64,000 nt of DNA from an uncultured Acetatifactor sp. (GCA_947625475.1 CANQOL010000009.1:1-64000); one strand, 5' to 3'; positions 1 to 8,187 are shown, counted from the first letter of the stretch. Made by a program: numbers and translations. The notes: a model not told the origin generated them from the letters alone.

Positions 1-82
1 AGATGTTGCCTCTACAAGAAAATATGCAGTTCCTCACTCTGCTTCCAGTTCGCCAACTTGCCCCTTTAGCGAACCAATAAAA

Positions 83-110
83 AGAAGCCCATATTCTGGG
101 CTTCTTTCGT
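83..110 (-). terminator. Intrinsic terminator downstream of the integrase
   Basis: An 8-bp perfect stem (GAAGCCCA / TGGGCTTC, 84-91 and 97-104) with a 5-nt loop. Read on the minus strand it is followed by a T-rich run (TTTTTATT), so it would end the leftward transcript of the integrase. The plus-strand side also has a short T run, so it may act in both directions. No gene was recognised in 1-256. Confidence 0.7.
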
Positions 111-256
111 AAATGACCATTTTTTCTACCACTTATAGAAGATGTTATAAGTATAATCCTGATTGAGCAGGGAGCAGACAGAGGACGGCGGCCGGACAAT
201 AGCCTGCTTCGCGATCAGACCACTTTTCCTACCATGAATAATCCGCTGAATGCATC

Positions 257-1357
257 TTACTGCATCAGTTGTTCCAGACATTGCCTTTTCCGCTCCAGAC
301 TGCTGTGCACATATATGTTCAGAGTAGTGTTTACAGAGGAATGTCCCAGCAGCTCGGCCACTGTCTTGTGATCGGATCCGTTTTGGATGCAGAAGGTAGC
401 GAAGCTGTGCCGGAGAGAATGAAAATTGAGATAGCGGATACCGCAGTCGGCCAGAAGTCTTCGATATTTTTTCTGGATACATCTAGGCTCCATACACTGG
501 CGTGTGCCAGTCAGGACATACGTCCCGGAGGGCCCGCGGTGAAGCTGCAGCTCCGGCAGCAGGCAGTAGGGGAGAGGGATATCCCGAATGGAGGAGGGCG
601 TTTTGGGAGAACTGATGGACACATGGGTTCTTGGAATATTTGGGATGGAGGAAGGGGCTGCATTTTTAATGCGTTGTACCGTCCGCTTGATACGGAACTG
701 GACATGATCGGGATCGTAATCATCCCACCGCAGTCCGCTGAGTTCCCCCACGCGAAGCCCCGTGTACATGCAAAGCAGGATCCCAAAGGAAAAATCGTCC
801 GGTTGACGCTGCAGGTAATTTTTTAACCGCAGCCATTCCTGTTGGCTGAACAGCTCCAGACCCTTGGGGGAAGGCTGGGGCAGTGAGGGCATTTGAATAT
901 CGGGCAGCTGTGACTTTCTCAGAATGTTGTGAAAGAGGCGCAAGATAGAGCGGATGTAGGCAGGAGAGAGACCCTCCCGCCGTTTCAGAATGAGAAAATC
1001 CTGAATGTGTTTCTGGGTCAGCTGGTCTGCGCGAAGGGGCCCAAAGTAGGGACGCAGATGGCGTTCCAGTATAGTTTGGTACAAAAAGAAGCTGCTTTCC
1101 TTAATTGTGTACCGCACGTCGGCTTCCCAGCTGTCAAAGATGGTTTGAAAAGTGGGAGAGGGGAGCGGCAGGGGGGAGGGGTGACCGTCTGCTGACAGGG
1201 CCCGGAGTGCTTCTGTCTGCTTTTGCTTTGCTTCCCCGTACTTTTTGGCATAGACAGAACCATACAGGATACTCCCGTCTGATCTGCGCCCTTTGGGATA
1301 TCTCGCTTCCCAGCGGCCGTCTTTTCGGCGGCGTATATTGTCTCCTTTTCTTGACAT
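257..1357 (-). CDS. Tyrosine recombinase / phage-type integrase
   Basis: A 366-residue site-specific recombinase. The first ~45 residues (basic, RRRKDGRWEARYPKG) resemble the arm-type DNA-binding domain of Tn916/phage integrases. Residues ~65-165 are a SAM-like core-binding domain and the rest is the catalytic domain. Catalytic residues are visible: Arg in TGLRVGELSGLRW, Lys in SPKTPSSIRDIP, the HSLRHSFAT box, the LLGHSS His and Tyr in NIYVH. The start has a good AGGAGG ribosome site. It lies 235 bp downstream of the vanG-like cluster on the same strand, with no excisionase or tRNA target seen. It may mark the edge of an integrated element extending left of the window. Its base composition looks less GC-rich than the van genes. 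Confidence 0.9.
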   Translation of the reverse strand: MSRKGDNIRRRKDGRWEARYPKGRRSDGSILYGSVYAKKYGEAKQKQTEALRALSADGHPSPLPLPSPTFQTIFDSWEADVRYTIKESSFFLYQTILERHLRPYFGPLRADQLTQKHIQDFLILKRREGLSPAYIRSILRLFHNILRKSQLPDIQMPSLPQPSPKGLELFSQQEWLRLKNYLQRQPDDFSFGILLCMYTGLRVGELSGLRWDDYDPDHVQFRIKRTVQRIKNAAPSSIPNIPRTHVSISSPKTPSSIRDIPLPYCLLPELQLHRGPSGTYVLTGTRQCMEPRCIQKKYRRLLADCGIRYLNFHSLRHSFATFCIQNGSDHKTVAELLGHSSVNTTLNIYVHSSLERKRQCLEQLMQ

Positions 1358-1592
1358 TGTTTTCCTCCTTTGCGTCTTACTTGAGTTTCCGTACTTTGCA
1401 GCATGATAAAGAAATATCTTAGTGCAAAGCTGATGCCGGCCAGTAATCAGGCACCATAATTCTACTACAAATAAGGAAGAGGATTCGCTGGTTTTCAGGC
1501 ATTATAAAAAAGTTGTTGATACACGGAACGGAAAGAGACAGCGTATGAACTTCGAGATATGGGACTGCCTGATGAAAAAATTGCGCGGGCAG

Positions 1593-2777
1593 TCACAGGA
1601 GAATTCGCTCCAGACGGGGGCCCAGGCGGCTCAGGATTTCGTTGGTGATGGTCCCGGAGGCTTCGGCCATGTCGTAGGCGGTCAGCCGTCCGGCGCCGCA
1701 GGCGCCGATCAGCACGGCGGTGTCCCCTGCCTTTGCCTCGGGGATCTCGGTCACATCCACCAGCGTCTGATCCATACAGATATTTCCCACGATGGGGGCC
1801 CTGCGCCCGCCGATCAGCACATATCCTCTGCCCTGGGAGAGGGATCGGGGCAGCCCGTCGGCGTATCCGATGGTAAGGACGGCGATCCTTCGGCGGGAGG
1901 GGGCCCGGTAGGCCAGACCGTATCCGGCTCCTTCTCCCGCTTCCAGGGTCCGCACCAGAGCAATGCGCGCCTTCAGGGAGAGTACCGGGCTAAGGGGGAC
2001 GGGACAGCCCGACAGATCCTCCCGCCGGCTGAGCAGCCCGTACAGGGCGATGCCGGTCCGTGCCAGATCTCCGCCCAGTTGGGGAAAGAACAGCAGGCCG
2101 TAACTGGCCAGCAGGTGGGCCTTTCCCCAGGAGAGCCCCCGGCCCCGCAGGTAAGAGAGAACCTGTCGGAAGGCCCGCTCCTGGGCTAGGACAAAGGCCC
2201 GGTCCTCATCACCCCGGCCGTCGGCGGTGCACAGATGGGTGTAGATGCCCGTGATTTTCAAATGGGGGAGGTTAAAAAGGGCGGCGATCCGTTCCGGGCG
2301 GCGGTAGTCCTCGCCCAGCCGGTGCATGCCCGTGTCCACCTTGATGTGGACTTTGACGGGACGGCCGTAGGAGTTCAGCTCTTCTCCGCAGGAGGCGTCG
2401 GAGACCGTCTGGGTCAGGCGAAAGCGTGTCAGCAGGGGAAACTGGGCGGGGGAGGTACGGCCCAGCACCAGAATTTCGCCCCGGATTCCCGCCCGGCGGA
2501 GAGCGGCGCCCTCCCGGGCGCAGGCTGTGCAGAAGAAGCGCACGCCCAGGCGGTTCAGCTCCCGGGCAATGAGAATATCTCCGTGGCCGTAGGCGTTGGC
2601 CTTCACGGCGGGCATCAGCTGGCAGCCCGGGGGAAGCAGGGAGCGCAGAGCGTCCAGATTTGCCGCCAGGGCCCTGCGGTCCAGCTCAATCCAGGCACGC
2701 CCGCAGGCGGGGGATTCGCTCGGGGAGGGAGGCGTCCTTTTTCTCCGGGGAAGGGGCAGCTTCATTTTAATCTCCAT
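1593..2777 (-). CDS. VanT-type serine/alanine racemase, soluble form
   Basis: A 394-residue PLP-dependent Alr-fold racemase. The PLP lysine is K59 (AVKANAYGHG), the second catalytic base is Tyr286 (GAGYGLAY) and the GNICMDQ motif is present. Position 379 in GTITNEILSRLG is Asn, where alanine racemases have Tyr (TINYE, Tyr354 in Geobacillus Alr). VanT serine racemases carry Asn there. Known VanT proteins have a ~300-residue N-terminal membrane (acyltransferase-3-like) domain; here only ~27 basic, proline-rich residues precede the racemase fold. It is last in the cluster, 4 bp after vanXY, the position vanT holds in vanG operons. Most likely it makes D-Ser for the neighbouring ligase. A housekeeping alanine racemase is the alternative. 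Confidence 0.8.
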   Translation of the reverse strand: MEIKMKLPLPRRKRTPPSPSESPACGRAWIELDRRALAANLDALRSLLPPGCQLMPAVKANAYGHGDILIARELNRLGVRFFCTACAREGAALRRAGIRGEILVLGRTSPAQFPLLTRFRLTQTVSDASCGEELNSYGRPVKVHIKVDTGMHRLGEDYRRPERIAALFNLPHLKITGIYTHLCTADGRGDEDRAFVLAQERAFRQVLSYLRGRGLSWGKAHLLASYGLLFFPQLGGDLARTGIALYGLLSRREDLSGCPVPLSPVLSLKARIALVRTLEAGEGAGYGLAYRAPSRRRIAVLTIGYADGLPRSLSQGRGYVLIGGRRAPIVGNICMDQTLVDVTEIPEAKAGDTAVLIGACGAGRLTAYDMAEASGTITNEILSRLGPRLERILL

Positions 2778-2781
2778 TCTA

Positions 2782-3540
2782 TTACTCCCATCTTGTCAAA
2801 ATAAATCCCATTTTGTTGTCCCCGGAGATCTCCAGGGAGGAACTTCGGCCCGCCAGTTGTTGTTGGGTCAGGGGTTCCGTCAGGGCCGACAGGGGCAGGT
2901 AGGAGAGGGAGGCCCAGGCGCCCCCGGCCTGACACAGCAGCGGCGGGCTTCCCAGAGGATAGCCCGTCAGGAAATCAAGGTATTCCTCCAGCGACAGCCC
3001 CAGGTGGGTCATGAGGCATGCGTGGGGGCGGCCCACATAGCGAAAGTGCCAGGGCTCATGGGCGATGCCCGTCACGGACTCCCATTCCGCGCGGTAGCGC
3101 TGGATGAAGCCGTAGGAGGGGGCCTTCTCCCGGAAAGCCTGACAGATCCCTCGGTAGGGGAAATCGGGGCGGATAAAATCGATCCGGGGAGAGGCAAGCC
3201 CCAGGTCGATGGCAAGGCCGGTCTGGTGCTCGCTGCAGCCGGGCAGGGCCACAAACTGCCGGGTAAACTCCGGCCCGTTTTCCGCCAGAGAATCCTCGTA
3301 GATCTGCCTCTGCTGCCCCGGGGAGCGCCAGCCGCTCACGGGTACGATCTGGCCCTGGCAGCCCAAATCCTCCGTCAGAAGCAGGAGAGCTTTGGCCGCC
3401 TGGGGAGCCAGCAGGATATCCTCAAAGCCGGGCAGGGCGGGAACCAGCCCGGGGGCTTTTGTCTCCCCCAGGGGATGCCGGGCGCTTACCAGGATCAGAT
3501 TGCCGGTGCGGATCTGATCCTGGGAGAGGTAGTCCTTCAT
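2782..3540 (-). CDS. vanXY: VanXY/VanY-family D,D-dipeptidase/carboxypeptidase
   Basis: A 252-residue zinc D-Ala-D-Ala peptidase of the VanY/VanXY (M15B) family. Visible motifs are SGWRSPGQQ, the zinc motif SEHQTGLAID and EPWHFRYVG carrying the catalytic Glu and third zinc ligand. There is no signal peptide or membrane anchor, unlike VanY, so it should be cytoplasmic like the bifunctional VanXY enzymes of D-Ser-type operons. These remove D-Ala-D-Ala dipeptide and trim terminal D-Ala from precursors. Its start overlaps the ligase stop by 4 bp, implying translational coupling, and the racemase follows 4 bp later. Whether both activities are present cannot be read from sequence alone. Confidence 0.83.
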   Translation of the reverse strand: MKDYLSQDQIRTGNLILVSARHPLGETKAPGLVPALPGFEDILLAPQAAKALLLLTEDLGCQGQIVPVSGWRSPGQQRQIYEDSLAENGPEFTRQFVALPGCSEHQTGLAIDLGLASPRIDFIRPDFPYRGICQAFREKAPSYGFIQRYRAEWESVTGIAHEPWHFRYVGRPHACLMTHLGLSLEEYLDFLTGYPLGSPPLLCQAGGAWASLSYLPLSALTEPLTQQQLAGRSSSLEISGDNKMGFILTRWE

Positions 3541-4703
3541 TCGATCACCGCCGTTCCCGGGGAATCGCTTTCCCCCTCCGGCGCCGCCCGGCCCGGGGAT
3601 ATAGAGGCGGGGGCCTTTGGATCTTCTTTCCCCAGCGCCAGGGAAATGACCTGGGTGAGTATCTGCTCAAAGGAAATACCCGCCGCCTGCATCATGTTAG
3701 GGTAGCGGCTGTGGGAGGTGAAGCCCGGGATTGTGTTCACCTCGTTGAAGACGATCTCCCCGGAGGGCGTCAGGAACAGATCCACCCGGGCAAAGCCCCG
3801 GCAGTCCAGGATCCGGTAGATCCTGCGGGCCGCGGCCTTCACGCGCCGGACCGTATCCTCCCCGATCCGGGCGGGCACGTGGATGGAGGAGGTTTTCAGG
3901 GTGTATTTTTCCGTGTAGTCAAAGAAACCCTCCTGCAGCTCAATTTCATCCACCTGGCCCAGAGTCAGCCGGCGGTTCCCCAGGACGGCGCAGCCCACCT
4001 CAAAGCCCTCTATGTTTTCCTCCAGAAGGATTCGGCTGTCGTAGGAAAAGGCATCCCGGAGGGCAGCCTCCAGCTCCCGGGAGCCCTTCACCCGGCTTAC
4101 GCCGAAACTGGAGCCCGCCTTCAGAGGCTTGACAAACAGGGGATAGCCGAGTTCCTTAGCTGCAAGAGCGGCCTGGGAGAGCAGACGGCCCTCCTGGGGA
4201 ATTTTCTCCAGCAGATGGGAGCGGGGCACGGATATGCCCTCCGCCTCCACCAGCCGATGGGCCCGGTATTTGTCCATGCACAGGGCGCTGGAGAGAACGC
4301 CGCAGCCCGCCACGGGGATCCCGGCCATCTCCAGAAGTCCCTGGAGGGTGCCGTCCTCCCCGTTTTTCCCGTGGAGCACGGGAAAGGCCGCGTCCAGGGA
4401 AAGCTTTTCGGGGCCCCCTGGCCCCAGCAGGAGCAGGGCGTGATCCCTGGGGTTTGGGGAGAGAGCTGCCGGGAGGCAGGGGCCCTCCTGCCAGGTGTCG
4501 GCGGGGATCTGTTTAAAATCTCCCCGGTAGAGAAACCAGTCCCCCTGGCGTGTGATGCCGATGGGGACAGGAGTAAAGAGAGCCCGGTCCAGATGGCACA
4601 GCACGCCGTAGGCGGACTGCAGGGAGACCGGATACTCCGGGGAACGGCCGCCGAAGAAGACGGCAATTCGGGCAGGATGTGCCTGCTCAGAGAGATCTGT
4701 CAT
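3537..4703 (-). CDS. vanG: D-Ala-D-Ser ligase, VanG-like
   Basis: A 388-residue ATP-grasp ligase of the Ddl/Van family. N-terminal VFFGGRSPEYPVSLQSA resembles VanC/E/G ligases. Further VanG-like blocks are FPVLHGKNGEDGTLQGLLE, GCGVLSSALCMDK, KPLKAGSSFGV, FFDYTEKYTLKTS in the omega loop, and VFNEVNTIPGFTSHSRYP. It makes the D-Ala-D-Ser dipeptide that replaces D-Ala-D-Ala and lowers vancomycin affinity. A ~35-residue Pro/Glu-rich C-terminal tail exceeds VanG length. An AAGGAG ribosome site lies before the start, which overlaps the vanW stop. Assignment over housekeeping Ddl rests on these VanG-like blocks, recalled rather than searched, and on operon context. Confidence 0.85.
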   Translation of the reverse strand: MTDLSEQAHPARIAVFFGGRSPEYPVSLQSAYGVLCHLDRALFTPVPIGITRQGDWFLYRGDFKQIPADTWQEGPCLPAALSPNPRDHALLLLGPGGPEKLSLDAAFPVLHGKNGEDGTLQGLLEMAGIPVAGCGVLSSALCMDKYRAHRLVEAEGISVPRSHLLEKIPQEGRLLSQAALAAKELGYPLFVKPLKAGSSFGVSRVKGSRELEAALRDAFSYDSRILLEENIEGFEVGCAVLGNRRLTLGQVDEIELQEGFFDYTEKYTLKTSSIHVPARIGEDTVRRVKAAARRIYRILDCRGFARVDLFLTPSGEIVFNEVNTIPGFTSHSRYPNMMQAAGISFEQILTQVISLALGKEDPKAPASISPGRAAPEGESDSPGTAVIE

Positions 4704-5563
4704 AGAGAGGACTCCTTTCTGGCAAAAATAGACGGTCTTTCAGAGACGGGGGTGCCCTCCGGCAGAGGGTATCCGATCTCACAGCGGTTTCGGTAGAGCA
4801 GCCGGGCGGAGAGCGGCTCCCCGGAGGGAAGGGAAAACTGGCTCTGGAACACATCCGTCTCCTGGAACAGACGTCCCTCCTGCCGGTAATACACGGGTTC
4901 GGAGCTGGTGATCTGAAAGGAGGAGCGGGGCGGGGAGTCCGCCCGCAGCCGTCCCAGCAGGGTATCCTCCGTGAAGAGAAGCTCCAGCTGAAAGCTGTCA
5001 GGGGTGTCGTTGCGAACCTTCAGGTCCAGCCACCCCTCGGAGACGGTGGCGTCCACCCCGATGGGGGCGGGGCCCTCCGGGGAGGGGGCGTCCGGGAAGT
5101 CCTTGATCCGGTGCCCGTGGCGCTCCACCAGGGTCAGGGGAGAGTGCAGAAACAGCCAAAAGAGCAGGCTGCTGAGCTGGCAGAGCCCTCCGCCCGGCAG
5201 GGGCTTTACCTCCCCGTTCACCACCGTGAGACCTTCCCGGTAGGGAGTGCGGCGGTCTGCCCGGCGCACCAGGCGCCAGAAGGAGAAGGTCTCCCCGGGG
5301 CGGATCAGCAGATGGTTCAGGGCGGCGGCCGCCAGCTTCAGGTTGAACACCTTGTTCTCCTGATAGATCATGTCAAAGCCGGTTTCCCGGTTGTACAGAG
5401 GGCTGCCCGACTCAAAGAGGGGGCAGGGCAGGAGAGCTTCCGAGAGCTGTCCGGCGTAGCGGCGGCCGTCCAGACGCATCCCCATATAAAAGAAGAACAG
5501 GCGCTGTCTTTTCCGGATGGGCAGCAGCCAGGGAAACCGCTGTGTGATTCGTTTTCGGCTCAT
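4700..5563 (-). CDS. vanW: VanW family protein
   Basis: A 287-residue VanW-family protein. Residues ~55-165 contain PLYNRETGFDMIYQ, NKVFNLKLAA, RPGETFSFW and GGGLCQLSSLLFWLFLH, all hallmarks of the family. The biochemical function of VanW is unknown. It is the promoter-proximal gene of the cluster, and vanW directly precedes vanG in the described Enterococcus vanG operon (order W-G-XY-T). The ribosome site AAGGGAGG precedes the start. No vanU, vanR, vanS or vanY gene lies upstream; the next gene is the divergent ammonium transporter. I could not identify a convincing promoter for the cluster. Confidence 0.85.
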   Translation of the reverse strand: MSRKRITQRFPWLLPIRKRQRLFFFYMGMRLDGRRYAGQLSEALLPCPLFESGSPLYNRETGFDMIYQENKVFNLKLAAAALNHLLIRPGETFSFWRLVRRADRRTPYREGLTVVNGEVKPLPGGGLCQLSSLLFWLFLHSPLTLVERHGHRIKDFPDAPSPEGPAPIGVDATVSEGWLDLKVRNDTPDSFQLELLFTEDTLLGRLRADSPPRSSFQITSSEPVYYRQEGRLFQETDVFQSQFSLPSGEPLSARLLYRNRCEIGYPLPEGTPVSERPSIFARKESSL

Positions 5564-5891
5564 GAATTTCCTCCCTTTAAAGCGCTTGCGGGATGGCAGG
5601 TGGCTGTCTGGCCTTGGGCCTGCGCCTTCCCGGTTATCTCCACCATACAGGGTGAAAATGACATTTCCGTGACAACTGAAAATTTTTTAAATCTGTCCGG
5701 TATCTGCATTGTACACAGGCCAGGGGGAAGAGTTTTCAAGGTTTTCTGGAGAAAAGATTAAGATATCCTTAAGATTTATGCTTTTTCACAGTACAGTGAA
5801 AAATAGATGAAGTAAAAAAGTGGAAAAATCACCCCGCGGAAAAGTAAAATTTGTGGAAAATGTGGAATTCCAAAAAAATGGGCAAAAGACG

Positions 5892-5920
5892 TTGACAGGA
5901 AAAAAGGGCGGTGCTATACT
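5892..5920 (+). promoter_or_regulatory. Sigma-A promoter of the ammonium transporter
   Basis: A consensus -35 TTGACA (5892-5897) and -10 TATACT (5915-5920) with 17-bp spacing. Transcription should begin near 5927, only about 10 nt before the leader terminator stem. Confidence 0.85.
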
Positions 5921-5937
5921 CCCTCATATAAAGCAAA

Positions 5938-5970
5938 GGCGCTATGGATGAACCGTAGTGCCTCTTTTTT
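5938..5970 (+). terminator. Intrinsic terminator inside the amt leader
   Basis: A 10-bp stem (GGCGCTATGG / CCGTAGTGCC with two G-U pairs, 5938-5947 and 5953-5962), loop ATGAA, then TCTTTTTT. It lies just after the promoter and 267 nt before the amt start, so full-length message requires readthrough. This implies attenuation control. Confidence 0.75.
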
Positions 5971-6236
5971 ATGGCGGCAAAGGGCCGGTTAAAGGGTCTT
6001 GGCCGCGGCGCCTCCGGGCGCATAAAAGGGTCTTCCGGACTGATGCGCACAGGCCGGAGACATGAGCGGCGATGCAAAGGGGTTTCGCTGGGAGCGGCAG
6101 ATCTGCCGCTTGCGGGAACCTTGGCATCGTTTTTTTAATGACCGTGGGAGAGGGCGGCCGGAGGGCGGCGCTTTCCACCGGATCAATGGGCGGCGGGGGC
6201 CGGAAGGCTTTCGCTCCACAGGAGGAGGAATGAGTT

Positions 6237-7967
6237 ATGGAAGAATTAAACGGCGTAATCTTTGGCGTCTGGTTTTTGATCGGTGCCGCGCTGGTGTTCT
6301 GGATGCAGGCCGGGTTTGCCATGGTGGAGACCGGCTTTACCAGGGCCAAGAACGCGGGCAACATCCTGATGAAGAACCTGATGGATTTTTGTATCGGCAC
6401 GGTAGTGTTCATCCTGATCGGCTTCGGGCTTCTGCTGGGAGAGGATCTGATGGGCTTTATCGGGAAACCGGGCTTCGATATCTTTACATCCTATGATAAT
6501 TTTGACTGGTCCGGCTTTGTGTTTAACCTGGTGTTCTGCGCCACCACGGCCACCATTGTCTCCGGCGCCATGGCCGAGAGAACGAAATTTTTGTCCTACT
6601 GCATTTACTCCGGCGTGATCTCCGCGCTGATTTATCCCATAGAGGCGCACTGGATCTGGGGCGGCGGCTGGCTGGCCCAGCTGGGCTTCCACGATTTTGC
6701 AGGCTCCTGCGCCATTCACATGGTGGGCGGCATTTCCGCTCTGATCGGCGCCAAGCTTTTAGGGCCCCGGATCGGAAAGTTTGTGAAGGATAAAAACGGA
6801 AAGGTGACCAAGGTCAACGCCTTCCCCGGACATAACCTGCCTCTGGGCTGCCTGGGTGTGTTCATCCTGTGGCTTGGCTGGTACGGATTCAACGGTGCGG
6901 CTGCCACCAGCGTGGAGCAGCTGGCCTCTATCTTCCTGACCACTACCGTTGCTCCCGCAGTGGCCACGGTGGTCTGCATGATCTTTACCTGGCTTAAGTA
7001 CGGCAAGCCGGATGTGTCCATGTGCCTGAACGCTTCCCTGGCCGGGCTGGTGGCCATCACCGCTCCCTGCGATGTGACAGACGCCCTGGGCGCCACTGTC
7101 ATCGGCGCAGTGGCCGGGCTGCTGGTGGTATTCGGCGTATGGTTCCTGGATTATAAGCTGCACATTGACGATCCTGTGGGCGCTGTGGCGGTGCACTGCC
7201 TGAACGGTATCTGGGGCACCATTGCCACCGGACTGTTTGCCACAACCTCCGCCCCCGGAAACGACACGGTGGTGGGGCTGTTCTACGGCGGCGGCTTTAA
7301 GCAGCTGGGCCTGCAGCTCTTGGGCTTTGCCACGGTGGCGGCCTGGACTGCTGTGACCATTACTCTGGCCTTCCTGGCTATCAAGGCTACGGTGGGTCTG
7401 CGCGTATCCCAGGAGGAGGAGATCGTGGGCCTGGATCCCACCGAGCACGGCCTTGCCTCCGCCTACACCGGCTTCAGCATTATGGATGTCTCCAACACCA
7501 TGACCATGGAGGTGAACGAGAACACAGACCTTGGCAGCTCCGAGTATGTGAGCGCCTCCCCGGCCCAGAAGGCGGCGGCCGTGCCCGTGGTCAACGCCGT
7601 GGCGGCGGCCTCCGGCATCTACAAGGTGGTTATCGTGGCAAAGCTGTCCCGGTACGACGCCCTGAAGAAGGCTATGAACGATCTGGGCGTGACGGGTATG
7701 ACAGTGACGCAGGTGATGGGCTGCGGCGTACAGAAGGGCGCCGGAGAGATGTACCGCGGCGTGGAGGTAGACGCAACCCTGCTGCCTAAGGTGAAGGTGG
7801 AAGTGGTGGTCAGCAAGATCCCTGTGAACGATGTGATCGAGGCGGCCAAGAAATCCCTGTACACCGGACATATCGGCGACGGCAAGATCTTTGTGTACAA
7901 TGTGGACAGAGTGGTCAAGGTCCGCACCGGCGAGGAGAACTTTGCGGCTCTCCAGGATGTGGAGTGA
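6237..7967 (+). CDS. amt: Ammonium transporter fused to a PII signalling domain
   Basis: A 576-residue fusion. Residues ~1-405 form an Amt/Rh ammonium channel (TM segments from FGVWFLIGAALVFWMQAGF onward). The twin-histidine pore residues are in GSCAIHMVGG and GAVAVHCLNG. After a ~55-residue linker, residues 461-576 form a GlnB/GlnK-type PII domain with GVTGMTVTQV, the T-loop base QKGAGEMYRG, LPKVKVEVVV and B-loop IGDGKIFV. The uridylylation Tyr51 of E. coli PII is replaced by Val (V511) and Arg38 by Val. The PII domain probably gates the channel in cis by sensing 2-oxoglutarate/ATP without uridylylation. A GGAGGAGG ribosome site supports the start. Confidence 0.93.
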   Translation: MEELNGVIFGVWFLIGAALVFWMQAGFAMVETGFTRAKNAGNILMKNLMDFCIGTVVFILIGFGLLLGEDLMGFIGKPGFDIFTSYDNFDWSGFVFNLVFCATTATIVSGAMAERTKFLSYCIYSGVISALIYPIEAHWIWGGGWLAQLGFHDFAGSCAIHMVGGISALIGAKLLGPRIGKFVKDKNGKVTKVNAFPGHNLPLGCLGVFILWLGWYGFNGAAATSVEQLASIFLTTTVAPAVATVVCMIFTWLKYGKPDVSMCLNASLAGLVAITAPCDVTDALGATVIGAVAGLLVVFGVWFLDYKLHIDDPVGAVAVHCLNGIWGTIATGLFATTSAPGNDTVVGLFYGGGFKQLGLQLLGFATVAAWTAVTITLAFLAIKATVGLRVSQEEEIVGLDPTEHGLASAYTGFSIMDVSNTMTMEVNENTDLGSSEYVSASPAQKAAAVPVVNAVAAASGIYKVVIVAKLSRYDALKKAMNDLGVTGMTVTQVMGCGVQKGAGEMYRGVEVDATLLPKVKVEVVVSKIPVNDVIEAAKKSLYTGHIGDGKIFVYNVDRVVKVRTGEENFAALQDVE

Positions 7968-8028
7968 CGGATCCACACAAAGCAAGCGTTTCACAAATCC
8001 CTTTGTTTTCGTATATGCAGTGTTTGCG

Positions 8029-8086
8029 GTCCCTGCGGGGACCGCGGGCGGCCCCGGGTGCTTCCACCACCCGGGGCTTGTTCTGT
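8029..8086 (+). terminator. Terminator after amt
   Basis: Two consecutive hairpins. GGTCCC/GGGACC (8029-8043) is followed by a 10-bp GC stem GCCCCGGGTG / CACCCGGGGC (8051-8060, 8068-8077) and TTGTTCTGT. Confidence 0.75.
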
Positions 8087-8105
8087 GCCTCCTTTTGCAA
8101 AATAC

Positions 8106-8134
8106 TTGTTGAATGGGCGGAGTTGATATATAAT
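8106..8134 (+). promoter_or_regulatory. Promoter of glpK
   Basis: -35-like TTGTTG (8106-8111) and perfect -10 TATAAT (8129-8134), 17-bp spacer, 54 bp upstream of the chosen glpK start. Confidence 0.7.
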
Positions 8135-8187
8135 AGTAGAAAAGCGGCAGGGGGGAGCGTATCCGGACCTGAAGGAGGATGGGAGAG

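Larger units (their letters stand above)
5564..6236. other. Divergent intergenic region between vanW and amt
   Basis: Holds the unidentified vanW promoter, an 8-bp-arm palindrome (TTTTTCAC / GTGAAAAA at 5782-5803), a strong sigma-A promoter facing amt, a leader terminator, and then about 265 nt of GC-rich leader up to the amt ribosome site GGAGGAGG at 6221-6228. I see no convincing gene inside it. Confidence 0.7.

Noticed and set aside
1358..1592. tRNA gene or attachment site for the integrase
   Set aside because: No cloverleaf and no convincing direct repeat pair could be found within the window.
5938..5970. Classical two-hairpin ANTAR target before amt
   Set aside because: The predicted start lies only ~10 nt before the terminator stem, leaving no room for the first hairpin; attenuation itself is kept as a finding.
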